A stretch of 64,000 nt of DNA from Macrotrachela quadricornifera (GCA_022393335.1 JAJEKB010001195.1:350290-414289); one strand, 5' to 3'; counted from the first letter of the stretch, positions 39,019-53,900 are shown. Translations and numbers: made by a program. The notes: a model not told the origin generated them from the letters alone.

Positions 39019-42000
39019 TTATTTGTTAGTTGCTGGTGAACGTTTATTCTTCTTTGGCGTTGGAATACGAGAAAGAATTTTCAATTCTCGATATTGCAGC
39101 TAAAATAAGAATAAGAAAATAATTTGATTTTCTTACAAGATAAGAACATTTTTGATTACTCACTAGTTCAGGATCTGATGGTAATCGAGATAGAAAATCA
39201 GCTAATTCATTATTATCAATATAGTCTTTTGGTTTTCGAAATCGTTTAGTAAATTTGTTTATAATAAATGCAAGAATTAAATATCGCATTGGGATGTGAT
39301 AGAGTATTATGGAAACAATAGTAAGTACAATTATAGCAAGAATAGATAGCCAAGGAACAGTAAAATTAAAAACGCTATAATGAAAAAAATATTTATTTTA
39401 TTCAAACTTCTTTTTTTTTTACTTTTTAATACGTTCTAATGTTGAAGCAACTTCTTCAACATAACCTTGAATTTCAAGAACAGTATCTTGAATACCATGA
39501 ATAACACTCATTAATGATCTCTTTTGTTCCTATAAGAATGAACAAATTAAAATAATATTTAATAATTATTTCTTTATTTTCTTACTTTAATATTCATATC
39601 ACCATCTAATACATCTTCATCGATAGCTGTTGGATGTATTACTGTAGATACAGTCTAGAATAATAAATACTATATATATATGTATAATCAAATCAATTTA
39701 CTTCATCTCCTAATGTAGCAAAAGGTTTTCCTAATAATCCTCGACGATATTCTACAATTGCATTCCATGCAAATATGAACAAAAGTGGCCAAGGTAACAT
39801 ATACAATTGAACATGCCAGACAACAACAAGTGATGTCTAAAATAAGAAAGAAACGTCATACATTTTATTATTCAAAAAAAAAAACCATCTATTTACAATA
39901 AAAGCACAGAAGCTGAGTATTGGATTTTCCCATTGAAAACAATAGTTAATAAATTTTACTACATTAACTACATGTTTTAGCATAGATCTTATACGATTAA
40001 TATGTTGTTTAAATACCTATAAAAACTTTTAATAACGAAGAATTTCTTTTTAAAAATAAATAAAACTTACGCCAACACGAAATTTTCCATCTTGATGATA
40101 ATATCGAACTTGTCTTGGATTAAATGTTCGAAGAACTGCTCTTAACTAGAATTTACCAAAAGCAAAAAGTAATGTACTATATAAAATTTTATATTAAAAT
40201 AAAAAAATCTTTACATTTGTATAGATAAGTGTTGCTTCAATTTCAATAATACCTTTAACAGGTAGTATACATTTTCGATCTTTTAATCCTAACCATTTTT
40301 TTTCTCCATTTTTAATCTTCAAATAAATAAAGAAAACATTTTAATTGTAAAAAAATAATAAAATAATTTTTTTCTACTGCTAATAATGGTATGGATACTT
40401 TTCCAATAAATTCTGTACTATTATTCGTATCTTCATCATATATAGTTAAATCAAGTACAGAATGAATATCTTGCACAGGTATAATAAATGATTTATTCCA
40501 AACAGGATCAAGTGTTTTATAAATAGTATGTGTACGTAAACGAGTTGAATCAAGTTCAACAACACAAAATGGATCAGATTTACCATTTATATCTTTTGCA
40601 CTTAAATCTCGTGCTTGATAAACTAAATAAATTAAAATTTTTTTTTAAATAGCAACCAAAAAAAAAAAAATTTACTTTTTATTTCAACTTTTCCAACATC
40701 TGATATTGGTGTTATTGATCGTAGTATTGAAAATAAACTCTAATAAAATAATTATTTCTTATTAAATAAAAAAAATTTTTTATATACAAACATAATTTTC
40801 AATATCTTCATCCATTAATTTCGATGGTATAACATCAAGAGCAGCATTAGAACAAGTTTCACTATCACTTGTTGTTTCTTGTAATGGTGTTATTCCAGTT
40901 ATAGTTACAAATAAATCAATAAAACCCGCATTATCTTCTAATTCTACTGATACTTTATGAGTTTGTTCTTCATCTAAATGAGCCAAATTATAAATACCTC
41001 TAAATAAACATCATTAAATATATAAATAAAAGTTTATGTCGTTATTATTATTCTATTAACCTTCCTATTATATCACCAGAACTACCGGTCTCATCAATAA
41101 CAGTTAATTCTAATGGCGGAAGTTCATTTATAATAATATCATATATAAATGATTGATGCCATTTTGGATTAGAAGTTGATTTTATTGTCTGAAAAGAAAA
41201 TAATGAAAAGTATATTAATACAATTAATTATTTCTATACTTGTGTTCGATATTTTTTATTTGTTCCAAATTTAAGTCGAACAAATGGACTTAAAATTCTA
41301 TTAACACTATTATTTATTGTTAAATTTCTTCCTTCAATTATAAAAACATCAATAGTACGTCGAGTTACTATAGTTGTATTATTTGTTGTTGAACGACTTG
41401 TTAAAGATGTTTTTCTATTTGATTGTTTCGATAATGTACGTAATACCTTTATAAATATATAAAAATAAAATAATAATAAAATATATATAATTTTACTTCA
41501 TCACGATATTCTGATGTTTTTGGTGTTATACTAATATTAATTGTAAGTATTCCAATTTTTCCATCAGTTCTTTTTTCATTCTCTAAATGAAGTGTTGCAG
41601 TATAAACTTTTTCTAATGGTAATTTCCATAAATCAAGTTTTGTTGAACCCATTGATTCATCACGTCCAATACGATCATAATCAAACATACGAAAATAAAT
41701 AGGAATATTTAAATCATTTACAAAAAATGAACATTTTTCATTCCATATTGGATTTAAATTTTTAAATATAATATTAGTTACATATTTTTCTTCATTATCA
41801 TAAGAAACTTTTACATATGGATCACTTGTACCATTAAAATCTTTAATAGATAAATCTGATCCACGTTCAATACAAAGTTCAATCCAATAAACAATTTCAT
41901 TATTAATAGGTGATATAGATGTATTTGTTAAAATTGATGTTAATGATGGAGATTTGTTTAGAACTGTTCGTGCACGTTGTGTTATTTGATCTTTAACTTT

Positions 42001-44584
42001 ATTCAAACTTATTTTACTAGAACTCAACATTCGATTAACTTCATTAGTTTGTCGATTTAATTGTGGAGTATCATCATCAGATGTTAATATATCCAATGAA
42101 TTATATTGTGCTGTTATTTGATCATCAATATTTTGAGCCATTGTATTAATTAAAGGTTCCGATAAAGGTGAATCTATTTCATTTGTATGAAAATCTTGAT
42201 TAACATCAAGTGGTGATGTTGATTTTGATTCCTAAAAAAGAAAACAAAAATTTTAATTCATATAAAATTATATTCTTATTTAAATAGCAAAAAAAATCAC
42301 CTTGAGACAAGAACAAAAACATTTCATAATTACATGCTTTTGTTATACGTATTAGGGATGTTCACTTGCAAATGAAATTAGTTTTCTTTTTTTTTTATAA
42401 TAGATAAATATCATTATCGTAAACACTATTTTTCTTCTCGTTAATTTTTTTTTCTATATTTTTCCCAAGCGAAACGATTAGATGAGGGCAAAGCGGATGT
42501 CGAAATGCAACAGATGATTAGCGACAACAAAAAAGACTTATCTTCATTGAGTGTTTGAGACAACACAGAGTAAAAAAAAAAAGAGAGAAAGAGAGAAAGA
42601 ATACTTGTAGAGGAACAAAAAAAGAATATATACTAGATTCTTTCACTATCTCACGGATTTTTTTCTCCTATTCAACCCAGTTTTTGTTCTGTTGATAGCA
42701 TGGTGTCACTTTCGCTTGTGAGTTAATGAAGATATGTGTGTCGATCCATGCCACAATATATTGTATTGCATCTCATTAACAACTAATGTTTTAACGATTA
42801 ACATTTGAGCTGTTTCTCGTCAAGGGAATGCATCTAAGCATAATAGCAACTATTCTATATACTTTTCATCAAACTGATGACATGTCTTACTATTTGATCA
42901 TTGAATTTTTCTACTAACATAGGATTAGAAATATTGTCGGAAATAACATCCGACTTTTGACAAGAGAACACGCACAACAATAATAATCTTCGAAAATAAT
43001 TTCATTTAACTCAGTATATGAAGATTAAACTTAACATATTTTGTATTCTATTTTTTCTTTTTATATATATAAATGAATATGAAAGATCTAAGAATACTTA
43101 CTTTATGTTCCATTTTTATTCGACTAAAATTATATCAAAAGTCAAATTAAATTATTTATTAATAAGCAATAAAATATATATACTTAAATTAATCGAAATT
43201 TTAATGGTTATTTTTATATTAAAAATTTTACAACGCAATTTATGTATATTTATAGAAACCTATCGTTATATTTTGAAAGAAAATAACTTGATGAATAAAA
43301 TGCATTGCACAATTTATTCCATTTCTAGGCAATATTTATTTTATTTCTATGTCTCAAAAATATGAGTGACTGTATGGATAAAAAGAAAATTATTCGTATA
43401 CAAAAAAACAAAATATTCCTGGATCAGTCATCAAACGATATATATCTATATATTTCGTTTAATATTCAAAAATATACAAATCTTTTAAGCATATAAAAAT
43501 AGTTATCAAAAAATAAATTATTTACGCTTTCTTCGATATTTAATAAAATCTCACATTTTTTAATCTACTTCACGAAAAAATAAATAGCTCAATCAATATT
43601 TATGTTAGATATTAACATATCAGACATCAAAGTTATTTTAAAAAAAAAATAAATAAAAAGAATTCATTTTTGTTATTTTATATAATTACCTTTGAAATTA
43701 AAGATGATTTTATACGCATTCTAAACATTTACTTATACTTTTTTTTTTGTCAGTTCTCATGAAATAACATTGATAAGTAAAAAATAAAAGTAATTAAATA
43801 CATAAGTTGAAGGAAATAATTCAAATGAGAAGCTTTTTTTTTCATGATTAATAAAATTATTAATAAACAGTTCGGCTTTTATAAAAGCAAAACCAAGCAA
43901 TAATCAAGAAAAGAATTCTATTTTTACATTTAATTTACGATGTTAATCTTCTTACAGCATTTCTATTATAAATTATTCATGTATATATATATCTTTCAAT
44001 TAAAATGATTAATCAATAAAAGCAATATTAATACAATTTTCTTAATAGACATAACATTATAGAAAATAAATATCGACAATTGAAATTTTATTTTTATTTT
44101 TCGAGGTATCTAGTATAAGAAATATGATAGCTTGTAGCTGATAGATGACTCATCATAACAAAAATAGCTTAAGTTATTTAATGGAAGAAAAAGACATTTG
44201 TTTTTTTAATTGATAATAACTTACTGGAGTAAAAAGTAAAGGTGATAATGATATATGTGTATAATCATCATTTTCCCATGATGATGGTACAGTTTGATAA
44301 TGTTTTTGACTTTTAGAAACACGTAATTTAACTGGATTTAATAACGATAACTGATGTGAAAATGAAATTGGTGTTGATTTTTTTCCATGAAGTTTTGTTT
44401 GAAAATTTTGTTTATCATTAGTAATAGATGATCGACGTTTACTATTAGTTAATGTACATAATGGAGATTCAATTCTTTTTTCTTCTCGATGTCGACTACG
44501 ACTTAAACCACCTAATGTTTCACGTACTTGCCGTAATAATGATCGAGAACGATGATTATCTGAATTAATATTTTCACTAGACAT
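39019..44584 (-). CDS. MCTP: MCTP, multiple C2 and transmembrane domain protein
   Basis: Fifteen coding exons total 2,847 nt (948 aa): 44225-44584, 41497-42231, 41240-41446, 41061-41188, 40792-40999, 40676-40739, 40378-40622, 40215-40316, 40071-40145, 39897-40016, 39702-39836, 39586-39654, 39423-39529, 39164-39374 and 39019-39099. Three C2 domains: C2A near 233-345 with Ca-ligand Asp ([21 protein letters not shown]); a diverged C2B near 396-515; and C2C near 560-660 ([26 protein letters not shown]). Two membrane segments lie near 752-772 ([14 protein letters not shown]) and 857-890 ([20 protein letters not shown]). The end matches the MCTP tail ([23 protein letters not shown]). MCTPs sit in the ER and synaptic or endosomal membranes; fly MCTP supports presynaptic homeostatic plasticity. 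Which vertebrate paralogue is closer (MCTP1 or MCTP2) cannot be told. Confidence 0.92.
42301..42327 (-). other. Candidate alternative first exon of MCTP (MKCFCSCLK)
   Basis: ATG at 42327 opens nine codons, MKCFCSCLK, ending in phase 0 at GTGATT. They join the 41497-42231 exon across a 69-nt intron. This would replace the 120-residue basic N-terminus encoded 2 kb upstream with a short Cys-rich one. Confidence 0.4.
42328..44224 (-). other. Long intron of MCTP
   Basis: AT-rich sequence between the 5' coding exon and the second. The open frame of about 115 codons at 43018-43365 on the plus strand is Ile/Lys/Tyr-rich and looks like chance. Nothing else is supportable. Confidence 0.5.
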
Positions 44585-44606
44585 CTTTTATTTTCATCAA
44601 CATCAA

Positions 44607-47600
44607 CTGAAATAAATGAAAAATTTTTTATTATTAGAATTTGTTGTTATTCTCTAATGGAAATTTCCTATTAATCAAATAGAACATCGTATTATTTTTT
44701 TTTATTGAGAATCAAATTCCCCTAAGAAGACAAATATTGGCCTTGTGTATAGCGACTATTTTGACCTATGAAGAAAATATTTTTCTACTATGTAGTGTCT
44801 TAAAAAAGAAACGCTATACGATTCATAAAAGACCGACTATAATTGTAAAGATTTTTTTTTTTGTATAATAAAAGGAAATGCGCAACTTCTAAAAGAATTG
44901 ATTAAGTAATAGAATTGTAAAAAACTATTGTCTTTTAAGTTTATAAATTGAATTAAATACTCATTGATTATGGAATATAATTCTCTAATTTTTTATGGCT
45001 TAGATATAAGCAAACAGTTTTAAAAGTTTCTTATTGCTAATTTTAAAAAATATAATACAGAAAAGACAAAGAAAAAGTCGTTATACTCATATTATACCAT
45101 AATATTGTATATGAAGAAATAGTAATGTGTAAATGAAAATAAAAAAAAAAAGAATAATATATTGTCAAATGTCATCTACTAATTGATGTTTCAAATGTGG
45201 GAAATTTTAATAAAAACAATGTCTTTTTTTCTATAGAATCAATGGTAGGTTTATGTTAATTAAAAAGAAAATATTTCAACCATTTAATCATCTCATAAAT
45301 AAATTTCTAAACTAATAATTTACTAAATTTATTCAGTTTTCAAAAATATTCCAAGTTAAAATGCATACAACTCAATTTCTTATCAGTTTGTAATCAATGA
45401 ACAAAAGCCTATCAATCTATTAGTTAGCTCTAGGGAAAATTTCGATGATTACCTCTATAATTGCTTTGACAATAACAAAATTACGATGATAAAATGTTTT
45501 CAAAAATCGTGCATGTCATCATCATATATAATATTAAACTTATGCAATAATTGCTTATTCAATAAATGTTTGTTAGTAGAACTAGTAGCTAATGATAAGT
45601 ATCAATTCTTGTAGTAACTATTTATTTTTTTCATCATCGCCTATCATAGATGTGAAGTATTGAAGACTCAAGTCAATATTGACTCGTCAAAAAAAAAAAA
45701 AAGGAAACCTAATCGTCGCTTTTTCTTCTTTCCTTTTTTTTTCAATATAAAGCAATAGCTTAAACTATTTATTTCGATTAAGACCTATTCGAAAAGATAA
45801 AAAAAGAAAGAAATATATCGAAAGATCAACTCAATTAAATGATGTTTACGCCCATTGGGAACGTTAGACTTCTATCATCTTATATACCTCTCTAGTAATC
45901 ATCTTATAGAAAAGAATTAAGTTATCTATATCCTATAATAATGTTTTTCTTGTCTTATTCTCAATCGAATACAAAATGTCATACACTCACTTCTATTATA
46001 ATTATCATCATCAATGTGCGTTTTTNNNNNNNNNNAAAAAAAAGGGTGAATAACAGCCTTTTCTAGCACATAATAGTTTTGTCAGAGACTTGTTTTAAGT
46101 CAAACGTTGGAGTATAAGTTTGGAAAACTCATTATCTTTGTGCTTACTTAAGAATATGTTACAATTTAAAAAGGATATACAATTTGTCGTAATTATTTAA
46201 TAATAAGAGAAAAATATCAGTGATTTTTTAAGAAAATACGTATGAGAAATACTAATCCACACAAAATGATACTGATAGTTTTGTTGTTTGCATACTAGAC
46301 GATATAGAGTTCATATTAATAATCTATAATTAAGAGATCATATCCATTCTCACTTGTCAATTATCATCTAACATGTATATTTTTCGAATATGTATTACTC
46401 TCGAAATGAATTAGAATAGACACACCTAGTAGTTCATTCAATCAAATGATTTCATACTCAAAAATATGATTGTTTTGTCTTGAATGGAATTAAAAATTAA
46501 ATTAGCAATAAACAAAAAGTCGATATGTATATCTGACTTTAAATTTATCATTGATAGTCTTCCTTCAATTGTTAATGTAATATGTGTTGTTTTACAGACA
46601 ATGAATATTTAAAATGAATTCTTATTTATTCTTTATAAGACTCTGAATTTATATTAAACTGGAAAAGTTTGCAATTTCAATTGTTTCATTTTGATGATTC
46701 AGTTACACAATTGCTATATTTATTGAACTAATTGATATATGAATCTTTATATGCTATAAGGAAGCAAGTTTAACCACAATTGATCAAGTTGATTTTATTT
46801 ATATCGATATTCAAAAATATAATTTATTTTTATAATAAAAAAAACTTCAAACACTAGAAGATCATCACTATTGTAAAAAAATAATCTATATTGAAACAAA
46901 ATAAAAATTTCAATATTTACAACGAATTATATGTTATTCTTTTTGATTTTTATATAAGAAAATTCGATAGTAATTAGTGTCTCAAATTTCTTATGACAAT
47001 GATTTTACATACATTTCCTTAGAACAAGAAGCAAAAGAAATCTATTTGACTTGTTTTAAATATTCTAAGTTTATAAATCAAATTTTCTATCATTAGATAT
47101 CGAACAATGCCATACATATAGTATTCCAGACAATTTTCTTCGATGACTTATATCTTTTTCAATGAATTTATAAAGATCAATTTTTATCATTAATTCATCT
47201 ATTCGATTTAAAAGTATCTCGTGATAAATCTTACTAGATAAATATCATTCTAATCATTTAATTTCTCATCTCTAAAACAAAATCTATTGTTCTTAATCAT
47301 ATATGTCTATTTGTTGGTTGAAATAAATTGATTGATAGATAAAATCTCAGAGCAAAAGGAATCAATCAATAGTAGCTACTTTCTTGTTTATACACATATA
47401 CACATTTTCCCAACAAATTCACACATATGGCACTACTATAAATGTGCAAGTTCGATTGCTTGCGGCATCAACAGACTGATAGACATAGCGAACAGTTTTC
47501 TTCCTTTTTTTTGTGCTTGTACGCTACTTGATCCACTTGTTGAAGAGCATAGATATATAGATTGTTTTTCTGGTCATGTGCGCAAGTATGCTCACTCGTT

Positions 47601-47861
47601 CTTGTTGCCGCAAAGAAAAAGTTTGATTAGTGCGCTTGGTTGCACGCATTTCTGATAGGCGGGAATTGAGATTATAAGACGAACGAAAGAAAGAAATAAG
47701 GAAGAAAAGTGGCACCTGGCATGTTCATTCAATCGAATATGTTTATCTTTTGTATATGTATGTATGTATGTATGTATTTGTCAAAAGAGCAAAAGAAAAA
47801 AAATACAATAGGCGAAAAAAAAAGGCAAGTATATAATAACAAAAAAAAAAAAAAGAAAAAG
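44607..47861. other. Intergenic, no gene seen
   Basis: Lies between the MCTP start and the TFAP2 stop, and includes a 10-N gap. AT-rich with no frame that has both splice support and recognisable residues. TGTA repeats occur near 47756-47775. Confidence 0.5.
46026..46035. other. Short assembly gap (10 N)
   Basis: Ten undetermined bases flanked by T and A runs, suggesting a homopolymer-associated join rather than a measured gap. Confidence 0.98.
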
Positions 47862-50800
47862 TTAGTCAATGCCACCACCTCCATTCTTTATAGACGATGA
47901 TGATGTAGATGTTGTTGCGATAAACATTGGATAATTTTTTTCATAATATTTAAGCATTTCAGTTAAATATTGTTGAAAGATATCCACGGCAGCAGTTAAA
48001 GCTGGTGCACCGAAACCATGCGTTATAAGAGAAAAATTTGTTAGTGATTCTTGAACATGTGGATCAAGATTACCAGGAATAGTATGTAGATGACGATGGC
48101 CAATTAATGATGAAGATGTAGATGATGATCCAGACACTTGTCGACAGTTAGATACACCATTCGTCGAATTATTTGATGATGCAACATTTACAGGTGATCG
48201 ATCTTGTTTAAGTAAATCACTGAATTCTTTTGCTAATTGTCTAAAATAAAATTAATCATAAATATAAGAAATAACTTTGATTTTATTAATAATAATGTTT
48301 TTGAGAAGATATAATACGGAAACTAACTAGATTTGCATGACTTTTTACAAGGTCTTCAATTTGTTATTATTACTCATTCTTGTTCTAAAGCAATCAAAAT
48401 AGAAATGAAATTCTTTTCTAAAATAATTTATAGAACTGAAATATGATATTAGTTCTGTTCATAAAAGTTCTATACAATCTACACTTATTTCAGGAAGTTC
48501 TGCAATCCGTAAAGGAAGTTAAAACGGAACCGGAACGTTTTCGAGGAAAATCATAGAATACAAAAAATAATGCTAATCTTGTGTATCTTCTCGATTATTC
48601 TTAATTGTTTCATTAAATGTATCAATCATTCGAAGAATAACTTACTTAGCAGCTAAAACCATATTTCTTCGTGTACTGATCTCATTTGGATCTGAATGAT
48701 GTCTTGCAATATAATCGGCAGTAATTTTAGCTGGAAAATCATTTTCACATACAGTACGAAAATCGAGCGCCAATTGATTTGCTTCTCCTAAAATAAATCA
48801 ATAATAAATATTTTTTTATTTTTGTTTTTATTCTTTCGAATTCATAAAAGATGATGGTTGCCTCAAGGCTTTTCTTTTGACCAATCTATATATATATATA
48901 TATGTGTATGTGTGTGTATGTTGTGGACAGCTGATGCGTGCAACATACATATATTGAGGTCAAATGATAATGAAATTTGTCTCACATTACCGATTGAGAA
49001 AATATAATGAAGAGATGATGAGGATGATCATCATCATCAGTATGAATTTCGATTGCTTACCTTCAACAAGTGATGTAAGTAATGTGGTTGTTGCTGCTTT
49101 ACGACGACCAGCTGGTAAATTAACACCGATTTTTTCTAATTTATTACGAAGATCTCGACCACCATTTTTCGATTTAGCTCTAATGTATATGAAAAAAAGA
49201 AAATTAACCCATAAGTCTTATAATTCAATCAACACCATCAAGAATGGAGAGGAAAAAAAATGCCTAAGGCTTTTTCTTTGTCGAAAAAAAACTAGAGTGA
49301 GAGTGCCTAGCATTAATTGAGTTGACATCTCGACAGACTGCCAAACCCATCATTTTGTTGCTGTCTATGTCTATTGAGGATTAGATTCTCAATAGATTTA
49401 ATTTAGCCACTATTTTTGCCTCTTACCGTCTTAAAACACCACCAAGTAATGATGCATTGAGACATTCTGGTGTAGAAAGTCGTCGTTGAATTTCACTGAT
49501 AGTTACTTTATATTTTGATGTTGAACTAAGAAGTGCTAAGCGACCCGGTACTATACGTAAAAAAATAATAATAATAAATATAATGAATATAAAAGAAATT
49601 CTTACCTGAACAAAAGTAATCTGTCGGTGACATAGAATTACTATTACCATTACCATTTCCAGAACACATAGATGAAAATGAATTTGAATCTCTAGATGGA
49701 TCCGAACGTCGACCATCTAATAAATAATTACATAAATGTGTTAAATTAGAGAAAAAAACTGATTTTCACCATCTTACCTCTGGTGACCGATGATCTATGA
49801 TAAGATGAGTCACCCATTTGTAAATCATCTCCGCCGGCATTACCCGTTGAAACAGCTCCATTTAAAATCTAAACAAAGATATTTCTATGTCAATGAACAC
49901 ATATACATACTCGAAGTCAATCACAGTCTTCATCACTCTTTCTCTCTCTCTCTCTCTCTTTCACTTTTCTGCTAGTATCAAGTGTTTAATGTACATGATG
50001 AAGCTGCCTGCCCACTATCGTATTTGGTTGAATGAACGACATCAAGGCTCTTATCATAAAGAGTGGAAAAAACTTTCTAACTTACACGAGCTGTATGATC
50101 GACAAGCGAAGTGGTCGATGTTTGATGATGTTGTGAATGGCGAGAATAAAGTTCGGCTGCATGATGATGATGATGATCAAGAATCGAATGATGATGACGT
50201 GCAGCAGCAGCCGTTACGGCATAAGCTGATGCATACGGATCATAAGATGATGTATTAAATGTATTATTACTCGGACTCGCATGTTGATGATGAATTGCTG
50301 TAGCAGTTCCGTACGGAGATGATGATGTTGACGAACCATTAGGTGCACCATAGTTAAATGTTGGATAATGTTCAATAGCACTGGCTGCTGCATGTACATC
50401 GAATTGAGCAGCAAAAGCTGGATTGAATGGAGGTGGAAAGTAAGGAAATGATGGATCAGATATGGCACCACCACGAGAACTTATTGATGAATTAAATGGA
50501 CCACCACCCACTGACGATGATGATGATGATGTTGGTGATGAACCATATTTACCATCCTGTAAAGAATGAGACAAATCCATTGATATACAAAATTGATGAA
50601 TGACAAAATGAAAAAGTTATAAGACATTGTAATAAGAAGAGAATAAAAAAATCGAGCTAGTTAACTTAATGATGTTTTTTTTTTACTTATGAAAGAAAAT
50701 AATTGACACGTTCGTACGCTAGTTGTATATGTATATATATAAATATGTTTTTATAATGCGCAAATGGACAAAAAAAAAGAAATTTGCTTTCTTTCTAATC

Positions 50801-50951
50801 TTATTCTTCTTTTTTTCTTGTATGTTACTTTCTTCAACCTGTTCTGCCTAAGGGCCATCCGGTGGCAAGAAAACAGCAGAAAACTTACGTCAGTCTGCGC
50901 ACCACTACCGCTGCCACCGCCTGAATCAATTAGATCAAATGCGGATGGCAT
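47862..50951 (-). CDS. TFAP2: AP-2 family transcription factor
   Basis: Exons 50889-50951, 50086-50556, 49778-49868, 49606-49716, 49427-49550, 49061-49179, 48646-48787 and 47862-48240 total 1,500 nt (499 aa). ATG 50951 is chosen because an in-frame TAA lies shortly upstream. The N-terminal half is Ser/Ala/His-rich and holds an AP-2-type activation motif ([12 protein letters not shown]). From about residue 243 the sequence is strongly AP-2: [78 protein letters not shown] and [18 protein letters not shown]. These form the basic DNA-binding region and the helix-span-helix dimerisation domain. AP-2 factors bind GCC(N3)GGC-type sites and guide ectodermal and neural development. Invertebrates usually have one or few copies; the vertebrate paralogue letter does not apply. 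Confidence 0.97.
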
Positions 50952-53900
50952 ACGATGATGTTGTTGAACTTTTTTTTCTTCTTATTCTTCTTCTTCGTTC
51001 TCAGGAGTGCTATGTTCGCTCTCCTGCGGCAGTTCGACGATCGATGATGAGATGACAACAATAAACACCCGAAGCAAAAAATGCACGACGATGGAATTAT
51101 ACGTGTATATGTGTGTCTTTGTCGTGATGCATACAAACACACAGTGAAGAAAAAAAAACGAGAGAAAAAGAAAGAGAGAGCAAACGAGAGAAAAAAAAAA
51201 GTCGACAAATACACAAATGATGACGATCGATCTGATGATGATGATGTCCAATTTCCTTTTTACTCTTGTTGCTAGCGGCCAAATTTTATAATAGTATGAG
51301 ACACAGAAAGAAGTCAACCTGTATTGATAAAAGAGAAAAAAAAATAAATATATTACATCATATATAAAATACACATACGAATTCCGTTTTTTTTGTTCAT
51401 CAAGTAAAACTTGACGTATGTGCACTGAGCCGAGTGGATTTCTTTTTCTCTATATTTGTTCGTTCTCTGTTTTCGACCAATCGTGCCCTAAGGCACCATA
51501 CAAGCTCGTACAAGCCAATCGGCAAAATTCGTCGCGTCCTCGGGCATCAGCGATTGGGTGAACGATTTTTTTTTCTTTCCCTCTCTTCCTTTCTGTCTAT
51601 GTCTCCCTTTTCTTTTTTCAAGCGACTGATCCAAAAAGAGCGAACAAGGAAGAAAAGTAGCTGCTACTAATAAATCCATCCTACGATCGACGCGACGATG
51701 TATATGGGGGTGTTTATAGCATGCTCGGTCGTTTTTCTCTTTTTCTCTAAGCGTTCTATTGCTACTACTACTACTACTACTACTGCTACTACCATCATCA
51801 TCATCAATTCCGGCTATTAGTAATAGTAAAGGAAAGAGAAAGAAAAGAAGCAGCTCGCAACTAAACCAATATCCGGGATAGCGGTCAGCATTTGCAAACA
51901 TGCTTATACCCATAGCACAAAGAATATGCCACCGGAAGCGTGAAACAGAGAGATCTTTCATTGATAAAAACGTCTACATTTGCACATATACATATAAAGA
52001 CAAAAAAAAAACGTCCAAGAGTGTCTCAAGTGTTGTTGTGCGCGATGAAGGGATCAAGAAGAAAAAAAAAATGAGTAGGATTGACGATGGGTGTACACGG
52101 AAACATAAACATAGTAAGAACTATATAACAAGTTTTAAATTCATTAAGTCGTCAAATAAGCCGACGAACGACTGAACAGGTGATGATGATGATCATGATG
52201 ATGATGATGCAGCAAAGCATAGTCAATCTTAAAATCGTAAGCTTCTTTTAAGACAGGTGATGTGATAAGATGCAGAAAATGCTATTTCTCGTTTTAACTA
52301 AAAATTCTTTTATCATTATAAAAAGAAAAGATATAAGCTGAAAAAAAATTTACATATCTAAATAATGCTTATAATAGGAGAACAACAGATTGTAATAGTT
52401 CGTCAAATTATAAGAGAAATATGAATAAAATCTTGATTAGAATATATGTAATACTGTGTTTCGATAATTTCTTAAACAAGATCAAATATACAAAAGTTTT
52501 AAATTTAATATTCCACTTGAATATATATTGATGCAATATTTCTCCGATTCTAAATTAGTTTAAAATAACCTTAATCATTAATTCGAGTAGATGTCTTGAA
52601 ATACAATCCAACTAACTGCTCAAATGATTCTGTTAGTTTTGAAATCATACATGCAAAGATATTAAAGAATTTATAATCAAAATAAATCCGCATACGTCAC
52701 AATTTTATTTCAGAGACGGATAAAAATAAATAACAACGATATTTTAAAATTGACATAATTAAATCTTTTTTTTTAATATTTCATCAAAATTTTAAACGAA
52801 TAGATTTTTCTAATCGTGTATTTACTATAATTACATCGACATATTTTCATTTAATCTGTTCTAAAATATAAAAAATGCTTTTCTCACACTTGTTAAAAAT
52901 GATTATTAGTTTTTTTTGTTAAATAACCATGTTTCATTTTCTATTGCTCTCCTGAATAGATAATTTAAAAAAAAACACATTCCTCTCATGGGGAGGCGGC
53001 TGTATCACGTAATGCATTGACAGTCTTCACGTAGTCGATTACGATTTTATTGATTGTGGCTAACGAAGCTTGACACAGTATCACGCGCGGTGACATCTTC
53101 ATAAATTTTTTTTTTCTTCTATTTTATTTCGTATGTTAATATATATATATATATACAACGCATTAAGAGAGACGATTTTTCGCGCCTTTGAAAAACACAT
53201 CATCTTCTTCAGACAGACAGTTTTATTGTTGAATATAGAGAGAAAGAAGATGCTCGTTGGCGTTACCGAATCGCTGTGTAGTTTATCGTCTTTCTATCTA
53301 AATACCCTCTAGCGACACATATACGTATATACAGCAAGTCTTGATTCAAAGAAAGTGTGGCAGATTTTTATCTATTTAACGATGCAAGTCCGTCCAAGAG
53401 AGTGTGACATTTTCAATTGACAAGTCTATGCAGTTTAGTTTTATAGAAAGATAAAGAAAAAAAAGATGTTTGTTGATTATATAAAATTTCCTCATTAAAA
53501 TCTAAAGAAATATGACACACGTTCAAGTGGTTACTGTCTATTCATTAGAAGATAATATAGTCATATAAAGCGGCAGTACTTCTTTCTCTTGTTTTGTAAT
53601 ATGAGCAAAGTGAATCTCATCTATCTTCATAAGAAAAAGAAGAAGCATAAGAAATGATTGTATATATTTTAAAGTCGGGTTCCGCTTCTTTGCTCTTCAA
53701 ATATATAATCAATCTCACCTGATGGTATGGCAAAAGAACCATATTCTTGTTGTTGTTGTTATTCGTATATGTGAATGATGTTTGTGATATGGCCTTAAGA
53801 CAAGTTTACAAATAGAGTATAATTTTTTTCTCTTCGTATCAATACGACCATTGGTCAATACATATAGTTTATGCTAATGATTTTTTTTCTCTTTCTCTCT

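Noticed and set aside
43018..43365. Plus-strand frame of 115 codons inside the MCTP intron
   Set aside because: Composition is Ile/Lys/Tyr/Phe as expected from AT-rich noise, with no recognisable motif.
47332..47655. Plus-strand frame of 107 codons downstream of TFAP2
   Set aside because: No domain, no splice support and no conserved-looking stretch; likely chance.
49887..50258. Plus-strand frame of 123 codons opposite a TFAP2 exon
   Set aside because: Antisense shadow of the conserved His/Ser-rich TFAP2 exon; its Asp run mirrors the ATC triplets.
51488..51961. Minus-strand frame of 157 codons upstream of TFAP2
   Set aside because: Runs through TAC/ATC triplets and GA-rich sequence, giving Ser and Lys/Arg runs; no splice sites or family features.
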